DNA from: Actinomyces israelii DSM 43320 | Lineage (GTDB): Bacteria > Actinomycetota > Actinomycetes > Actinomycetales > Actinomycetaceae | Assembly: GCF_000711965.1 (NCBI RefSeq) | Contig: NZ_JONS01000030.1 | Location: 1 to 40,064 of the forward strand | DNA: 40,064 nucleotides | Reading direction: 5' to 3' | Part shown: positions 1 to 7,885 of the stretch, one piece after another | Numbering within the stretch: the first letter of the stretch is position 1 | Layout of the letters: each line of letters opens with the position of its first letter | Position numbers and translations under genes: made by a program | The notes under the pieces: generated by a model | Database searches by the model: none | The model's input: the letters and a program-made list of their open reading frames with translations, nothing else | Told to the model about the DNA's origin: nothing

Positions 1-107
1 CCCCGGAGAACACCTTCGCGGCCTTCACCGCCTACATCACCAACCGCACCTTCGACTACGACTTCGAGCACCTCCCAGTCACACCGCCACACACCGATCT
101 TGTTTAA
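1..107 (+). CDS. C-terminal end of an unidentified protein (partial, 5' end outside window)
   Basis: An open frame enters the window at base 3 and stops with TAA at 105-107, giving 34 residues that end in HLPVTPPHTDLV. The composition is normal coding sequence for this genome. I do not recognise the family. Its stop codon sits directly against a beta-propeller gene that has lost its 5' third (108-1199), so a transposase or another gene brought in by a rearrangement is the natural guess, but nothing in these 34 residues proves that. The upstream sequence is needed to settle it. Confidence 0.45.
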   Translation, partial: PENTFAAFTAYITNRTFDYDFEHLPVTPPHTDLV

Positions 108-1199
108 TTCCAGCCATATCTCTATGACATCTCCGGGGCCGAGCCGAGGGAGGTGTGGTCCGGGGACTGCGGCATCAGCGCGGAGCTCTGGGGAAATAAT
201 CTCATGTGCTCGGTGGAGGGCGAGGGCGGAGTGATGGTGACCTCCTATCAGATGGTCGACGGCGCCACTGGGAGCGTCACCCCCCTTGCGTGGACCGAGA
301 ACCTGGTGCTCCACTGCGTCGCCGGAGACGTCGGCATATTCACGAATGCAGAGCATCCCGCCAATATGGACGAGATGGAGGGGCGCTCCGCCGATGGGAG
401 TCTTCTGTGGAGCGTGGGCGACGAGGGCGACGGCACATACTCCAGCATGGCGGGCTGCGCCTCTGACGCCCCCATCGTCATCGCCCTGACCGGGTCGAGG
501 TTCGAGGAGAACGTCGTCATTCCCCGTGATGGGAAGAGCGAGGACTCACCCGCCCTGGCCCTCCTCGATTCCAGGACGGGCGCCATACTGACGTACGGAG
601 ACAAGTTCCAGGTGGAGCCGCTCGCCAACGGCGAGGTCGCTATAGACGTGTCATACGACTCCGCCCCCGATCGCGGGACCTTGAGCGTCTTCGATAGCCA
701 GGGGGAGAAGCTGTGGTCCGAGGAGGGCAACTGGCTCCTGAGCGTCCAGGCGGACATCTCTTCCGAGGAGCTCCACGACTCCTTGCCGAAGATGAGTGAG
801 AATGAGTGGGACCTCAACATTGTCGGCCCCGACGGCGACGTCCACGTACTGGACTACGACTGCCGCAGTGAGTGGAAGCCGTGCGAGGCGGTTCTCGAGG
901 GCGCCTCCTTCGACGGTCATGCGATCAGCGGCCCCGGTACCGGTATCTCGGCGTACCCCCACCCGACCAGCTTCTTCCTTCTCTCCGACGGCAAGACGGT
1001 CCTCGGGTACTGGAGGGGGGAGGAGAATGCTGAGAACAGCGCCCTCGCGGCCTATGACATGGAAACTGGGGAGGAGACCATGCACTACAATCTCTGGGCG
1101 CGCTATCTATCCCTTGCGCCGGTCAGGGAGGACCTGATTATCGCCGTCCCCAGTGCCCTCGGCAGCGGGGGCAGCATCACGGCCATCCGCCCCCGGTAG
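108..1199 (+). pseudogene. 5'-truncated beta-propeller membrane protein, paralogue of the 30.3-35.6 kb genes
   Basis: The frame is open from base 108 to TAG at 1197-1199 and has no credible start: the GTG at 153 has a purine-rich stretch touching it, with no usable spacing. The first residues (LYDISGAEPREVW) line up with an internal stretch of the three propeller proteins further right (LTAYTMNGSGVTQAW). The match continues through LWGNNLMCS / LLWGKNTLI, VDGATGSVTPLAW / YDITTGATSDVPW and LVLHC / IVIAC, and both end in a DGTL-GYTP-like strand (here GGSITAIRP). The anchor helix and first propeller blade are therefore missing. I read this as a fragment left when other DNA joined at about base 107. 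It could still be translated from the GTG, but it would not be exported. Confidence 0.6.
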
Positions 1200-1252
1200 A
1201 GGCGCGCCCTCCGGGTCCCGCCTCAGCCGGAACGCGCCGTCCGGGCGCCGTC

Positions 1253-2275
1253 TCAGCCGGGGCGCCGCACGAGGAGCGCGCCCGCGTCCAGCCGCGCCCG
1301 CAGGCCGCGCGTGGGCGCGAGCAGCTCGCCGTCGACCTGGACCAGCGCCGGCTCGGCGAGCCGGACGACCGCCTCGGTGCCCCGGCGCAGCGTCACCCGG
1401 CCCAGCGCCCGGGCGGGGTTGGAGTAGGTGGCCGCGAATGGCGGCAGGACCTGGCGCGCCAGGGAGCTCCACCCGGCCACCCCGCCGACCGTGTCGATCA
1501 CGGCGACGTCCAGCACGCCGTCGTCCATGTGCGCCTCGCGCAGCAGCGTGATCCCGGCGGGCAGCCGGCCGCCGTTGGCCACCAGCAGGGTGCGCCCGCG
1601 CAGCCGCTCGACCCGCATGCCGCCGTCGGGCTCGCGCACCTGCACGACCAGGTCCATGTGCGGGGAGTCGAGGTTGGCGACCGCCGCCACCGCGTAGGCC
1701 CCCCACCGGATCCGCGCCTTGAGCTCGGGGCGCGTGGAGGCGACCAGTCCCGCGTCGAAGCCGACGCCGGCCACCACCATGCAGACGTGCTCGTCCCTCA
1801 GGATGGGCCGAGACCAGCCGCCCGGCGGCGCGGGGGCGGGGGTGACGGTCGGCTCGGTGCCCACCCACACCAGGTCCGTGCGCCGGCCGGTGCCGCGCGC
1901 GGCCACGTCGAGCGCCGCGTTGAGGCGGCCGACCGGCAGGCCGAGGTTGCGGGCTGCGAGGTTGGCCGTGCCCAGGGGCAGGATCGCCATCTCGACGCCG
2001 GTGTGCGCGACACCGGCCGCGACGGCCCGCACGGTCCCGTCCCCGCCGGCCGCCACGACCAGGCGCGCCCCGGAGGCGACGGCCAGGCGCGCCTGCATGC
2101 TGCCGGGCTCGGCGGGCGTCGTCTCCAGCCAGACCGGATCGGCGTACCCGGCGTCCTGCAGGGCGGTGGCCGCGCGGCGCCGGACGGCGTCGGTCGCCCA
2201 GGGCTTGGACGGGTTGACGACGACGTAGGCCAGGGGGTGCGGGTGCGTCCCCGTCGTGTCCCGGCGCGTGGTCAT
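1253..2275 (-). CDS. Diacylglycerol kinase family lipid kinase (DagK/YegS/LCB5 superfamily)
   Basis: This 340-residue protein is typical in length for the family, which phosphorylates diacylglycerol or related lipids with ATP at the membrane. The N-terminal catalytic half shows VVNPSK at about 20-24, the nucleotide-binding GGDGT at 77-81, and PLGTANLAARNL after it. The C-terminal half has the beta-sandwich pattern of the family, with VAGVGFDA near the middle and a late VQVDGE strand. The exact substrate cannot be read from sequence; phosphatidylinositol-mannoside or phosphatidate recycling would be normal in actinobacteria. The start is fixed by a TACCCT box six bases upstream of the ATG, with no Shine-Dalgarno, so the mRNA is probably leaderless. 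It lies 73 bp downstream of the LysR-type gene on the same strand. Confidence 0.85.
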   Translation of the reverse strand: MTTRRDTTGTHPHPLAYVVVNPSKPWATDAVRRRAATALQDAGYADPVWLETTPAEPGSMQARLAVASGARLVVAAGGDGTVRAVAAGVAHTGVEMAILPLGTANLAARNLGLPVGRLNAALDVAARGTGRRTDLVWVGTEPTVTPAPAPPGGWSRPILRDEHVCMVVAGVGFDAGLVASTRPELKARIRWGAYAVAAVANLDSPHMDLVVQVREPDGGMRVERLRGRTLLVANGGRLPAGITLLREAHMDDGVLDVAVIDTVGGVAGWSSLARQVLPPFAATYSNPARALGRVTLRRGTEAVVRLAEPALVQVDGELLAPTRGLRARLDAGALLVRRPG

Positions 2276-2287
2276 GCCCCCAGGGTA
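2276..2287 (-). promoter_or_regulatory. -10 box for leaderless kinase transcript
   Basis: Read on the minus strand, TACCCT (2287-2282) is followed by GGGGGC and then ATG. This puts the expected transcription start at or next to the A of the start codon. No ribosome-binding site fits. The same TANNNT-N6-7-start arrangement recurs at several other genes in the window. Confidence 0.55.
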
Positions 2288-2348
2288 CGGGCGGCGGCGG
2301 CTCCGGGGCAGGGCGGCGGCGCCCCGGCGGGGTCCGCGCCCCCAGCGC

Positions 2349-3281
2349 TCAGTCCTCCAGGGGGCGCATGGGCAGGCCGGCGTCGTCGGCGAGCCGGGTG
2401 AGGACCTCCGCGAGCCGGACGAAGTCCTCCCCCCGCGATGAGGAGGTGCGGTGGACGACGCCGATGCGGCGGACCGGCCCGCGTCCGGCGAAGCGCGCGA
2501 CGGCGTAGTCCTCGTGGTCGAGCATGTGCAGCGACCCCTCGGGGACGACGGTGATGCCCACGCCGTGGACGACCATGCGCACCACCGTCGACAGGGTCGT
2601 GGCCACGGCGGTCGGCGGCTGGGAGCTGTAGCGCTGACACAGGGCCAGCGTCTGGTCGCGCAGGCAGTTGCCCTCGTCCAGGAGCAGCAGCCGCTGGTCC
2701 TCGAGCTCGTCGGGCTCCAGGTCGGTGCGGCCGGCCCAGGGGTGGTCCTGGGGGACCAGGACGACGAGCGGCTCGTCGAACATGGGCACGGCCGCGGCGC
2801 GGCGGAGATCGTCGATGTCGATGGCGATGACGGCGGCGTCCAGGCGCCCCTGCCCCAGCATGTCGAGGATGTCGCCGGTGACCATTTCGCGCAGCTCGGG
2901 GTGCAGGTCGGGCAGCTCGGCGGGCAGGCCGTCGAGGATCACCGGGGCCATGTAGGGGGCGAGAGTCGGGATCAGGCCCAGGCGCATCGTCCCGGTCAGG
3001 GCGGCCCCCTGGCTGGCGACGGCGTCGTTGAAGGACTCGGCGGCCAGGACGGCCTCGCGGGCGTAGGGCAGCAGGGTCTCGCCGAGCGGGGTGACCAGGA
3101 CACGGCGGGTGGTGCGCTCGACCAGCTCTCCGCCGACGCGCTTCTCCAGGGCGGTGATCGCCTGGGACAGGCTCGGCTGGCTGACGCCGAGGGTCGCGGC
3201 CGCCTCGCCGAAGTGCTGGTGGTCGCACAGCGCGACGAAGGCCCTCAGCTGCGAGAAGGAGGGGAGGGATGAAGTGGGCAT
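2349..3281 (-). CDS. oxyR: OxyR-type LysR-family hydrogen peroxide sensor
   Basis: The protein has 310 residues. The N-terminal winged helix (about 8-65) has the LysR pattern FGEAAATLGVSQPSLSQAI, and the substrate-like domain starts near 95. The diagnostic feature is DEGNCLRDQTLALC, with cysteines at about 206 and 215. The nine-residue spacing equals that of the peroxide-sensing Cys199/Cys208 pair of E. coli OxyR, so this should be a redox-switched regulator of peroxide defence. I chose the ATG at 3281 because AGGA lies upstream at normal spacing; a GTG 57 bases further out only adds residues before the HTH. No ahpC or katA is adjacent, although such genes often neighbour oxyR. It is divergent from the YheO-type regulator. 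Confidence 0.85.
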   Translation of the reverse strand: MPTSSLPSFSQLRAFVALCDHQHFGEAAATLGVSQPSLSQAITALEKRVGGELVERTTRRVLVTPLGETLLPYAREAVLAAESFNDAVASQGAALTGTMRLGLIPTLAPYMAPVILDGLPAELPDLHPELREMVTGDILDMLGQGRLDAAVIAIDIDDLRRAAAVPMFDEPLVVLVPQDHPWAGRTDLEPDELEDQRLLLLDEGNCLRDQTLALCQRYSSQPPTAVATTLSTVVRMVVHGVGITVVPEGSLHMLDHEDYAVARFAGRGPVRRIGVVHRTSSSRGEDFVRLAEVLTRLADDAGLPMRPLED

Positions 3282-3463
3282 GAGTGCGTCCTGAAGGTGT
3301 CGGGTGGTCGGGCTCGCGATAGGCGAAGGCCCACTCACCGCATAACACTACGGTATCCCCAATTAATCCGACCCGTTTCACAGGTTATCTCACAGTGGGG
3401 TGGGCGACGGCTCGGGCCGCGGCCCCGGGTCGCTCGGCCGCCTCAGAGGCGTGCGATGAACTG

Positions 3464-3476
3464 TTGAAGGCTTCAA
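3464..3476. promoter_or_regulatory. Inverted repeat TTGAAG-G-CTTCAA upstream of the YheO regulator
   Basis: This is a perfect 6+1+6 dyad just upstream of the putative -35 element at 3484 in the divergent oxyR/YheO-regulator spacer. It could be an operator for either neighbour. The position is suggestive; the bound protein is unknown. Confidence 0.35.
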
Positions 3477-3483
3477 ACGAGAG

Positions 3484-3524
3484 TTGACGACGCCGAGGCC
3501 TCTCTATATTGTTGGTTCCAACAA
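3484..3524 (+). promoter_or_regulatory. Putative promoter and overlapping operator of the regulator-lyase-antiporter cluster
   Basis: TTGACG (3484-3489) and TATATT (3505-3510) form a plausible promoter with a short 15-bp spacer. A perfect 7-bp dyad, TTGTTGG-TT-CCAACAA (3509-3524), overlaps the end of the -10 and the expected start of transcription, a classic position for a repressor site. Autoregulation by the YheO/DauR-type protein encoded just downstream is the simplest reading. Confidence 0.5.
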
Positions 3525-3572
3525 CAAAACGGTGAAGGCTTCCCATGGAAGCCATGAAGCGAGACATGGAGC

Positions 3573-4475
3573 GTGAAACGCCCGATGAAGAGCGATTCCA
3601 CACGCGGTCGTCCCAAAACCGTCGGGCGACCTGATGCTGCCGGCGGGAGGGGAGTCTTCGCCGTTCTCGAGCAGCTCGTCGGCCCTCTTGAGCGGTCGCT
3701 GCCCGGATCCGCGGAGGTCGTCCTCCACGATCTCGCGGCCCTCCCCGACTCGATCATCGCCATCGAGGGCGACGTCACCGGGCGCCGTCCCGGCGACCCG
3801 GCCACGGACCGTCTTCTTGAGGCTGCCGCCGGCGGCGACCTCAGGACTCGCATCGGTTATCGCACCACCTCTCCAACCGGCCGCAGTCTCTTGTCGACGA
3901 CGATCATCATCCGCGACGCCGATGACCGGCCCGTCGCCGCCCTCTGCATCAACCGTGATGTGACGGATTGGACGATCATCGGCGACGCCGCGCGCTCCAT
4001 CCTCGGGTGCGAGGAGTTCCTCGCACCCGACGCCGCCGAGCGCGGGGCCGCCGGCGATGACGCCGCCGGGCGGGGTCGGCGGGACGGCGCGGGGACGACC
4101 CGCGTCGCGGATGCCGGGGAAGGGGAGGCCTTCGCCCGCGACGTCGATGAGCTCGCCGCCGTCCTCCTCCAGCAGGCCGTCGAGGAGCAGGACGTGCCCG
4201 TATCCCTTATGCGCAAGGTGCACAAGGTGGACGCCGTCCGCTCCCTGAAGCGCCGCGGCTTCTTCATGCTGCGCGATGCCGTCGAGATGGCCGCCCGGGC
4301 CCTCGGCGTCACCCGCTTCACCATCTACAACTACCTCAACGAGATCGAGGAGATCAACGGGAACGGCGAGAGCGCGGCCCGGGAGGGCGGGCGGGGCTCG
4401 GCCCCGACGGCGTCAGCTCCTTCGGCGCGCTCGACTCGGTCGGCCTCGGTCTCCCCGACGGGGGGTGCCTCATGA
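3573..4475 (+). CDS. YheO/DauR-type transcriptional regulator (PAS-like YheO domain + HTH)
   Basis: The protein has up to 300 residues. Residues about 28-135 match the YheO PAS-like sensor pattern (VVLHDL, then SLLSTTIIIRDADDRPVAALCINRD). A low-complexity linker follows. Residues about 190-262 form the DauR-like helix-turn-helix, with SLKRRGFFMLRDAVEMAA and LGVTRFTIYNYL. Family members (for example DauR for D-arginine in Pseudomonas) repress amino acid uptake and catabolic operons. The start is uncertain: GTG at 3573 has GGAG almost touching it, and ATG at 3585 has it about 13 bases away. The gene overlaps the downstream lyase by ATGA, so translation is coupled. The ~35 residues after the HTH are Ser/Ala-rich and without recognisable fold. 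Confidence 0.8.
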   Translation: MKRPMKSDSTRGRPKTVGRPDAAGGRGVFAVLEQLVGPLERSLPGSAEVVLHDLAALPDSIIAIEGDVTGRRPGDPATDRLLEAAAGGDLRTRIGYRTTSPTGRSLLSTTIIIRDADDRPVAALCINRDVTDWTIIGDAARSILGCEEFLAPDAAERGAAGDDAAGRGRRDGAGTTRVADAGEGEAFARDVDELAAVLLQQAVEEQDVPVSLMRKVHKVDAVRSLKRRGFFMLRDAVEMAARALGVTRFTIYNYLNEIEEINGNGESAAREGGRGSAPTASAPSARSTRSASVSPTGGAS

Positions 4476-5710
4476 CCGCCGTCGCGGCGTCGGCGGGCTT
4501 CGCAGAGCACCTCGACCGCCGGGGCACTCACAGCGCGAAGTGGGACCTCCTCGCCGCCCCCCTCGGCCCCGGAGCCATCAGCATGTCGGTCGCCGACATG
4601 GAGTTCCGCACCGCCCCGTGCGTCATCGACGCCGTCGTCGCTGCCGCGCGGCACGGGACCTACGGGTACACGGAGGTCTTCGACGACTTCCGGCGGGCGG
4701 CCGTCTCCTGGCAGCGGGAGCGGCACGACTGGGACCCCGGGCCCGCGTGCGTCCGCTTCTTCCCGCGAGTCGTTCAGTGCGTGAGCGCTCTGCTCAATAT
4801 CGTCCTGCCCGACCGCGGCACCGCCCGGCCCGTCGTCGTCTCCCTCGATCCGGCCTACGGGCCGCTCCTCGAGGTCGCCGAACGATCCGGCGCCGAGATC
4901 CGCCGCGTCCCCCTCCTGACCGACGCCCTCCCCGCGCGCATCGACGTCCCCGCCCTGGAGCGCGCCCTCGACGGCGCCGACCTGCTCCTCCTGTGCAACC
5001 CGCACAATCCCACCGGTCGCATCTGGACGGCTGAGGAGCTGGGCGCCGTCGCCGACGTCGCGCTGTCCTCCGGGGCCCTCGTCCTCTCCGACGACATCCA
5101 CGCCGACTTCGAGCGCCCGGGCCGCACCCGCTACGTCCCGATCGCCGTGGCCTCCCCCGCCCTGTGGGGATCGGGGCGCCTCATCCAGTGCGCCTCGCCC
5201 GGGAAGACCTTCACGATCGCGGGACTGGAGGCCACCGCCGTTCTCGTCCCGGGGAGCCTCGGCGACGAGCTCGAGGCCGCCAAGCGCCGCATGGGCCTTC
5301 ACAACCCCTCCTACTTCGCGATCCCCGCGGCCATCGCCGCGTGGACCCGCGGGGCCTCATGGGTCGATGGCCTCCTGTCCATCATCGACGCCAATATCGT
5401 CGAGTCCGTGAGGATCGTCCGCGCGGAGCTGCCTCGCGCCCGCGTCACGGATCCCGATGGCACCTACCTCGTCTGGATCGATGCGCGCCCCTACCTGCGC
5501 GACGGCGCCGACCTCGACCGCGCGATGCGGGCCTGCCGCGTCGCGGTGAGCCCCGGCGAGGACTTCGGGGACCACTACGCGGGCTGGTTCCGCATCAATA
5601 CGGCGCTCCCGACGGACGAGCTCGTCGAGGCGCTCCCGCGCCTGTGCCGGGCCATCCGGGCCAACCACGCCGGTCGGGCCGGCGGGGCCGACACCGCTCC
5701 CCACCCCTGA
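4472..5710 (+). CDS. MalY/PatB-family PLP-dependent C-S lyase (cystathionine beta-lyase type)
   Basis: This 412-residue protein is a fold-type I aminotransferase-like enzyme of the MalY/PatB group, which cleaves the C-S bond of cystathionine, cysteine or related thioethers to pyruvate, ammonia and a thiol. Visible marks are the N-terminal SVADMEFRTAP, the GTYGYTEV stretch, CNPHNPTGRIW, the PLP-contacting SDDIHADF, the Schiff-base lysine K245 in SPGKTFTIAG, and a substrate-carboxylate Arg in WFRINTA. It is translationally coupled to the regulator and followed after 306 bp by an NhaC-family carrier. This context points to uptake and breakdown of a sulfur compound, and the true substrate is inferred only. 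A second member of the family is at 28016-29407. Confidence 0.87.
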   Translation: MTAVAASAGFAEHLDRRGTHSAKWDLLAAPLGPGAISMSVADMEFRTAPCVIDAVVAAARHGTYGYTEVFDDFRRAAVSWQRERHDWDPGPACVRFFPRVVQCVSALLNIVLPDRGTARPVVVSLDPAYGPLLEVAERSGAEIRRVPLLTDALPARIDVPALERALDGADLLLLCNPHNPTGRIWTAEELGAVADVALSSGALVLSDDIHADFERPGRTRYVPIAVASPALWGSGRLIQCASPGKTFTIAGLEATAVLVPGSLGDELEAAKRRMGLHNPSYFAIPAAIAAWTRGASWVDGLLSIIDANIVESVRIVRAELPRARVTDPDGTYLVWIDARPYLRDGADLDRAMRACRVAVSPGEDFGDHYAGWFRINTALPTDELVEALPRLCRAIRANHAGRAGGADTAPHP

Positions 5711-6016
5711 GCGTCTCGGGCGGCGTCCCGGAGGAGCGCCCCGAGCCGGGGTGCCGCCCGTCCCGCACAGCGGGCGCGCGGCCGTTCCCGGCCTCCACCC
5801 GGATCCCGGCGGCCGCATGACGGGGCCGCATGACGAACTGCGCGGCCACGCCCGCCCGTCGCCGATCTCCGCCCGGACCCCGGGCCCCGAGTCCCGGCCG
5901 ACGGCGCCCGACGAGTCGCGACCCTCCCCGTTCGTTCCCAACGATCGGGGAACAACCGAGAAGAACAACCCGGAAACGACTCACAACCCGGAAACAACCC
6001 AGAAAGGTATCCCTTC
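5711..6016 (+). other. Gene-free spacer with hairpin and tandem AACCCGGAAAC repeats
   Basis: I see no gene in these 306 bp. A 6-bp dyad GTTCCC/GGGAAC (5934-5939 and 5948-5953) is followed by repeated AACCCGGAAAC-like units at about 5967-6000, then AGAAAGG as the ribosome-binding site for the next gene. The dyad may be a weak hairpin or an operator, so the antiporter gene may have its own control. Confidence 0.4.
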
Positions 6017-7519
6017 ATGTCAGAATCCCGCGTCAAGGACGATGCCGGTCCTCAGAGTCCTCAGGATGACCGGGCGGAAGCGTCCCGTGTCCACCGGACC
6101 CCGAGCGTCTGGATCGCCGCGATCCCCGTCCTGACCCTCATCGCACTCCTGGGCGGTGGCTACATCGCCGCGGAGCTGCCCGTCGAGCCGCTCCTCATCG
6201 CCTCCGCGGTCGTCGCGGGCCTCGTCGCCCGGCACCTCGGCTACGGGTGGAACGAGATCATCTCCTCGATCGCCGAGAAGATCGCCAAGACCATGCCGGC
6301 GATCCTCATCCTCATCTGCGTCGGTCTCCTCATCGGCACGTGGATGGCCGGCGGAACCATCCCCATGCTCATCTACTTCGGGCTGAAGATCATCAGCCCG
6401 AAGTTCCTCGCCCTCATCGCACTCGTCGTCACGGCGATCGTCTCCCTGTGCACCGGCACCTCCTGGGGCTCGGCCGGCACGGTTGGCGTCGCCTTCATGG
6501 GCGTGGCGATGGGCGTGGACGCGAACCTGCCGATGGTCGCTGGAGCGGTCGTCGCCGGCGCCTACTTCGGCGACAAGCTCTCGCCGCTCTCGGACACGAC
6601 GAACATCGCCTCGGTCGCCACCGGAGTGAACCTCTTCACGCACATTCGGCACCTCATGTGGACGACCGTCCCCGCCTTCCTCACCTCGGCGGTCGTCTAC
6701 ACGGTTCTCGGCCTCCGGTCCCACGGCGGCGCCGTCCCCGAGAAGGTGGGCGCCATCCTCGGCGACCTCGACGCCGCCTTCAACTGGAACATCCTGCTGC
6801 TGCTCCCCGTCGTCATCGTCCTGGGCGGATCCATGTGGAAGAAGCCGACGATCCCCGTCATGCTCGTCTCCGCCGCCTGCGCCATGGTCAACGCCGTCGT
6901 CTTCGAGCACGTGAGCTTCAAGAACACCATCGTCGCCGGGGTCGACGGCTTCGACGTCAAGATGGTCGGCAAGGCGGGCTTCGACCCCTCCGGCGTCATC
7001 GAGGACGTCAGCCGCCTCCTCAACCGCGGCGGCATGAACTCGATGATGGGCGTCCTGCTCATCTGCTTCTGCGCGATCAGCTTCGCCGGCGTCGTGTCGG
7101 TCTCGGGCTCGCTCGACGTCCTCATCTCCCGGGTCCTCGAACCCGTCCGCTCGACCTTCGGCCTCATCCTCGCCACGATCGTCACCGGCCTGGCGACGAT
7201 CGGCATCACCTCCAACGGCCAGGTCTCCCTCCTCATCCCCGGCGAGATGCTCCGCGACGAGTACGTCCGTCGGGGCCTGCACCCGAAGAACCTCTCCCGG
7301 ACGATCGAGGACGCCGCGACCGTGTGGGAGCCGATCCTCCCGTGGACCTCCGCGGGCGCCTACATGGCCGGGACCCTCGGCGTCGCGACGCTCAGCTACA
7401 TGCCATGGGCCGTCTCCAACTGGATCGCCATCTTCTTCGCGATGCTCTGGGGCGCGACCGGTATCGGGATCGCGCGCCTCTCCTCGCAGGAGCGGGACGA
7501 GATGCTCGCCGACGGCTGA
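6017..7519 (+). CDS. NhaC-family Na+/H+ antiporter-like membrane carrier
   Basis: The 500-residue integral membrane protein has about eleven hydrophobic segments. The family signature GDKLSPLSDTTNIA lies at residues 185-198, preceded by TGTSWGSAGTVG, and a second half-repeat carries GITSNGQVSLLIPGEM and WEPILPWTSAGAYMAG. NhaC proteins exchange Na+ for H+, but the wider superfamily includes malate/lactate and methionine carriers. Because the gene follows a C-S lyase and a YheO-type regulator, an amino acid or thioether substrate driven by Na+ is as likely as plain Na+ efflux. The ATG has AGAAAGG about 9 bases upstream. A strong GC hairpin follows the stop. Confidence 0.85.
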   Translation: MSESRVKDDAGPQSPQDDRAEASRVHRTPSVWIAAIPVLTLIALLGGGYIAAELPVEPLLIASAVVAGLVARHLGYGWNEIISSIAEKIAKTMPAILILICVGLLIGTWMAGGTIPMLIYFGLKIISPKFLALIALVVTAIVSLCTGTSWGSAGTVGVAFMGVAMGVDANLPMVAGAVVAGAYFGDKLSPLSDTTNIASVATGVNLFTHIRHLMWTTVPAFLTSAVVYTVLGLRSHGGAVPEKVGAILGDLDAAFNWNILLLLPVVIVLGGSMWKKPTIPVMLVSAACAMVNAVVFEHVSFKNTIVAGVDGFDVKMVGKAGFDPSGVIEDVSRLLNRGGMNSMMGVLLICFCAISFAGVVSVSGSLDVLISRVLEPVRSTFGLILATIVTGLATIGITSNGQVSLLIPGEMLRDEYVRRGLHPKNLSRTIEDAATVWEPILPWTSAGAYMAGTLGVATLSYMPWAVSNWIAIFFAMLWGATGIGIARLSSQERDEMLADG

Positions 7520-7549
7520 CACGCGCACTCGCCGAGCGGTAGGCAGTGC

Positions 7550-7584
7550 GGGGCGGGCCCCGGTCCTCGACCGGGGCCCGCCCC
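7550..7584 (+). terminator. Strong GC-rich hairpin terminator after the antiporter gene
   Basis: A perfect 15-bp stem (GGGGCGGGCCCCGGT with its complement) encloses a 5-base loop and starts 31 bases after the stop codon. There is no T run, as is common for actinobacterial terminators. Confidence 0.75.
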
Positions 7585-7585
7585 C

Positions 7586-7872
7586 GTCGTGAGCCGGTGA
7601 GCGCCGGGGCCGGCGGCGTGCAGGACGGTGCGGCGCCCCGGGCTCCTCCGTGAGCCGGTGCGCGGCGGGGCGGGCCGTTCCCCCGGACCGGGGCCCGGGG
7701 CCGTTCGCGCTCGCGGGCATGAGGATACCGCCGTGCGGGCGTGGGCTGGTGCTCGTGCCGCTGGTGCTGGTCAAGGAGGATCTGGATGCCGCCGTGCGGG
7801 CGTGGGCCGGTGCGTGCCGGGGGCCGTCTCGGCGAATGGGCGGGAGGGTCCGCGCGCGGCCCGGCCCCTCGC
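7586..7872 (+). other. Gene-free spacer before serS with imperfect direct repeats
   Basis: I see no gene. The very GC-rich sequence contains loose repeats: GTGAGCCGGTG occurs twice near 7590-7660, and CCGCCGTGCGGGCGTGGG occurs at about 7730 and 7790. No -35 element for serS is obvious. Confidence 0.4.
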
Positions 7873-7885
7873 TACACTCGGCCCC
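7873..7885 (+). promoter_or_regulatory. -10 box for leaderless serS
   Basis: TACACT (7873-7878) is followed by seven bases and ATG at 7886, with no Shine-Dalgarno. Transcription should begin at or next to the start codon. Confidence 0.6.

Noticed and set aside
3338-3338. GTG at 3338 as the start of the OxyR-type protein
   Set aside because: It adds 19 residues before the HTH and lacks a ribosome-binding site, whereas ATG 3281 has AGGA at normal distance.
7628-7885. N-terminal extension of serS
   Set aside because: The extra residues are Gly/Ala/Arg filler. SerRS homologues begin at MIDLR-like sequence, and the -10 box sits before 7886.
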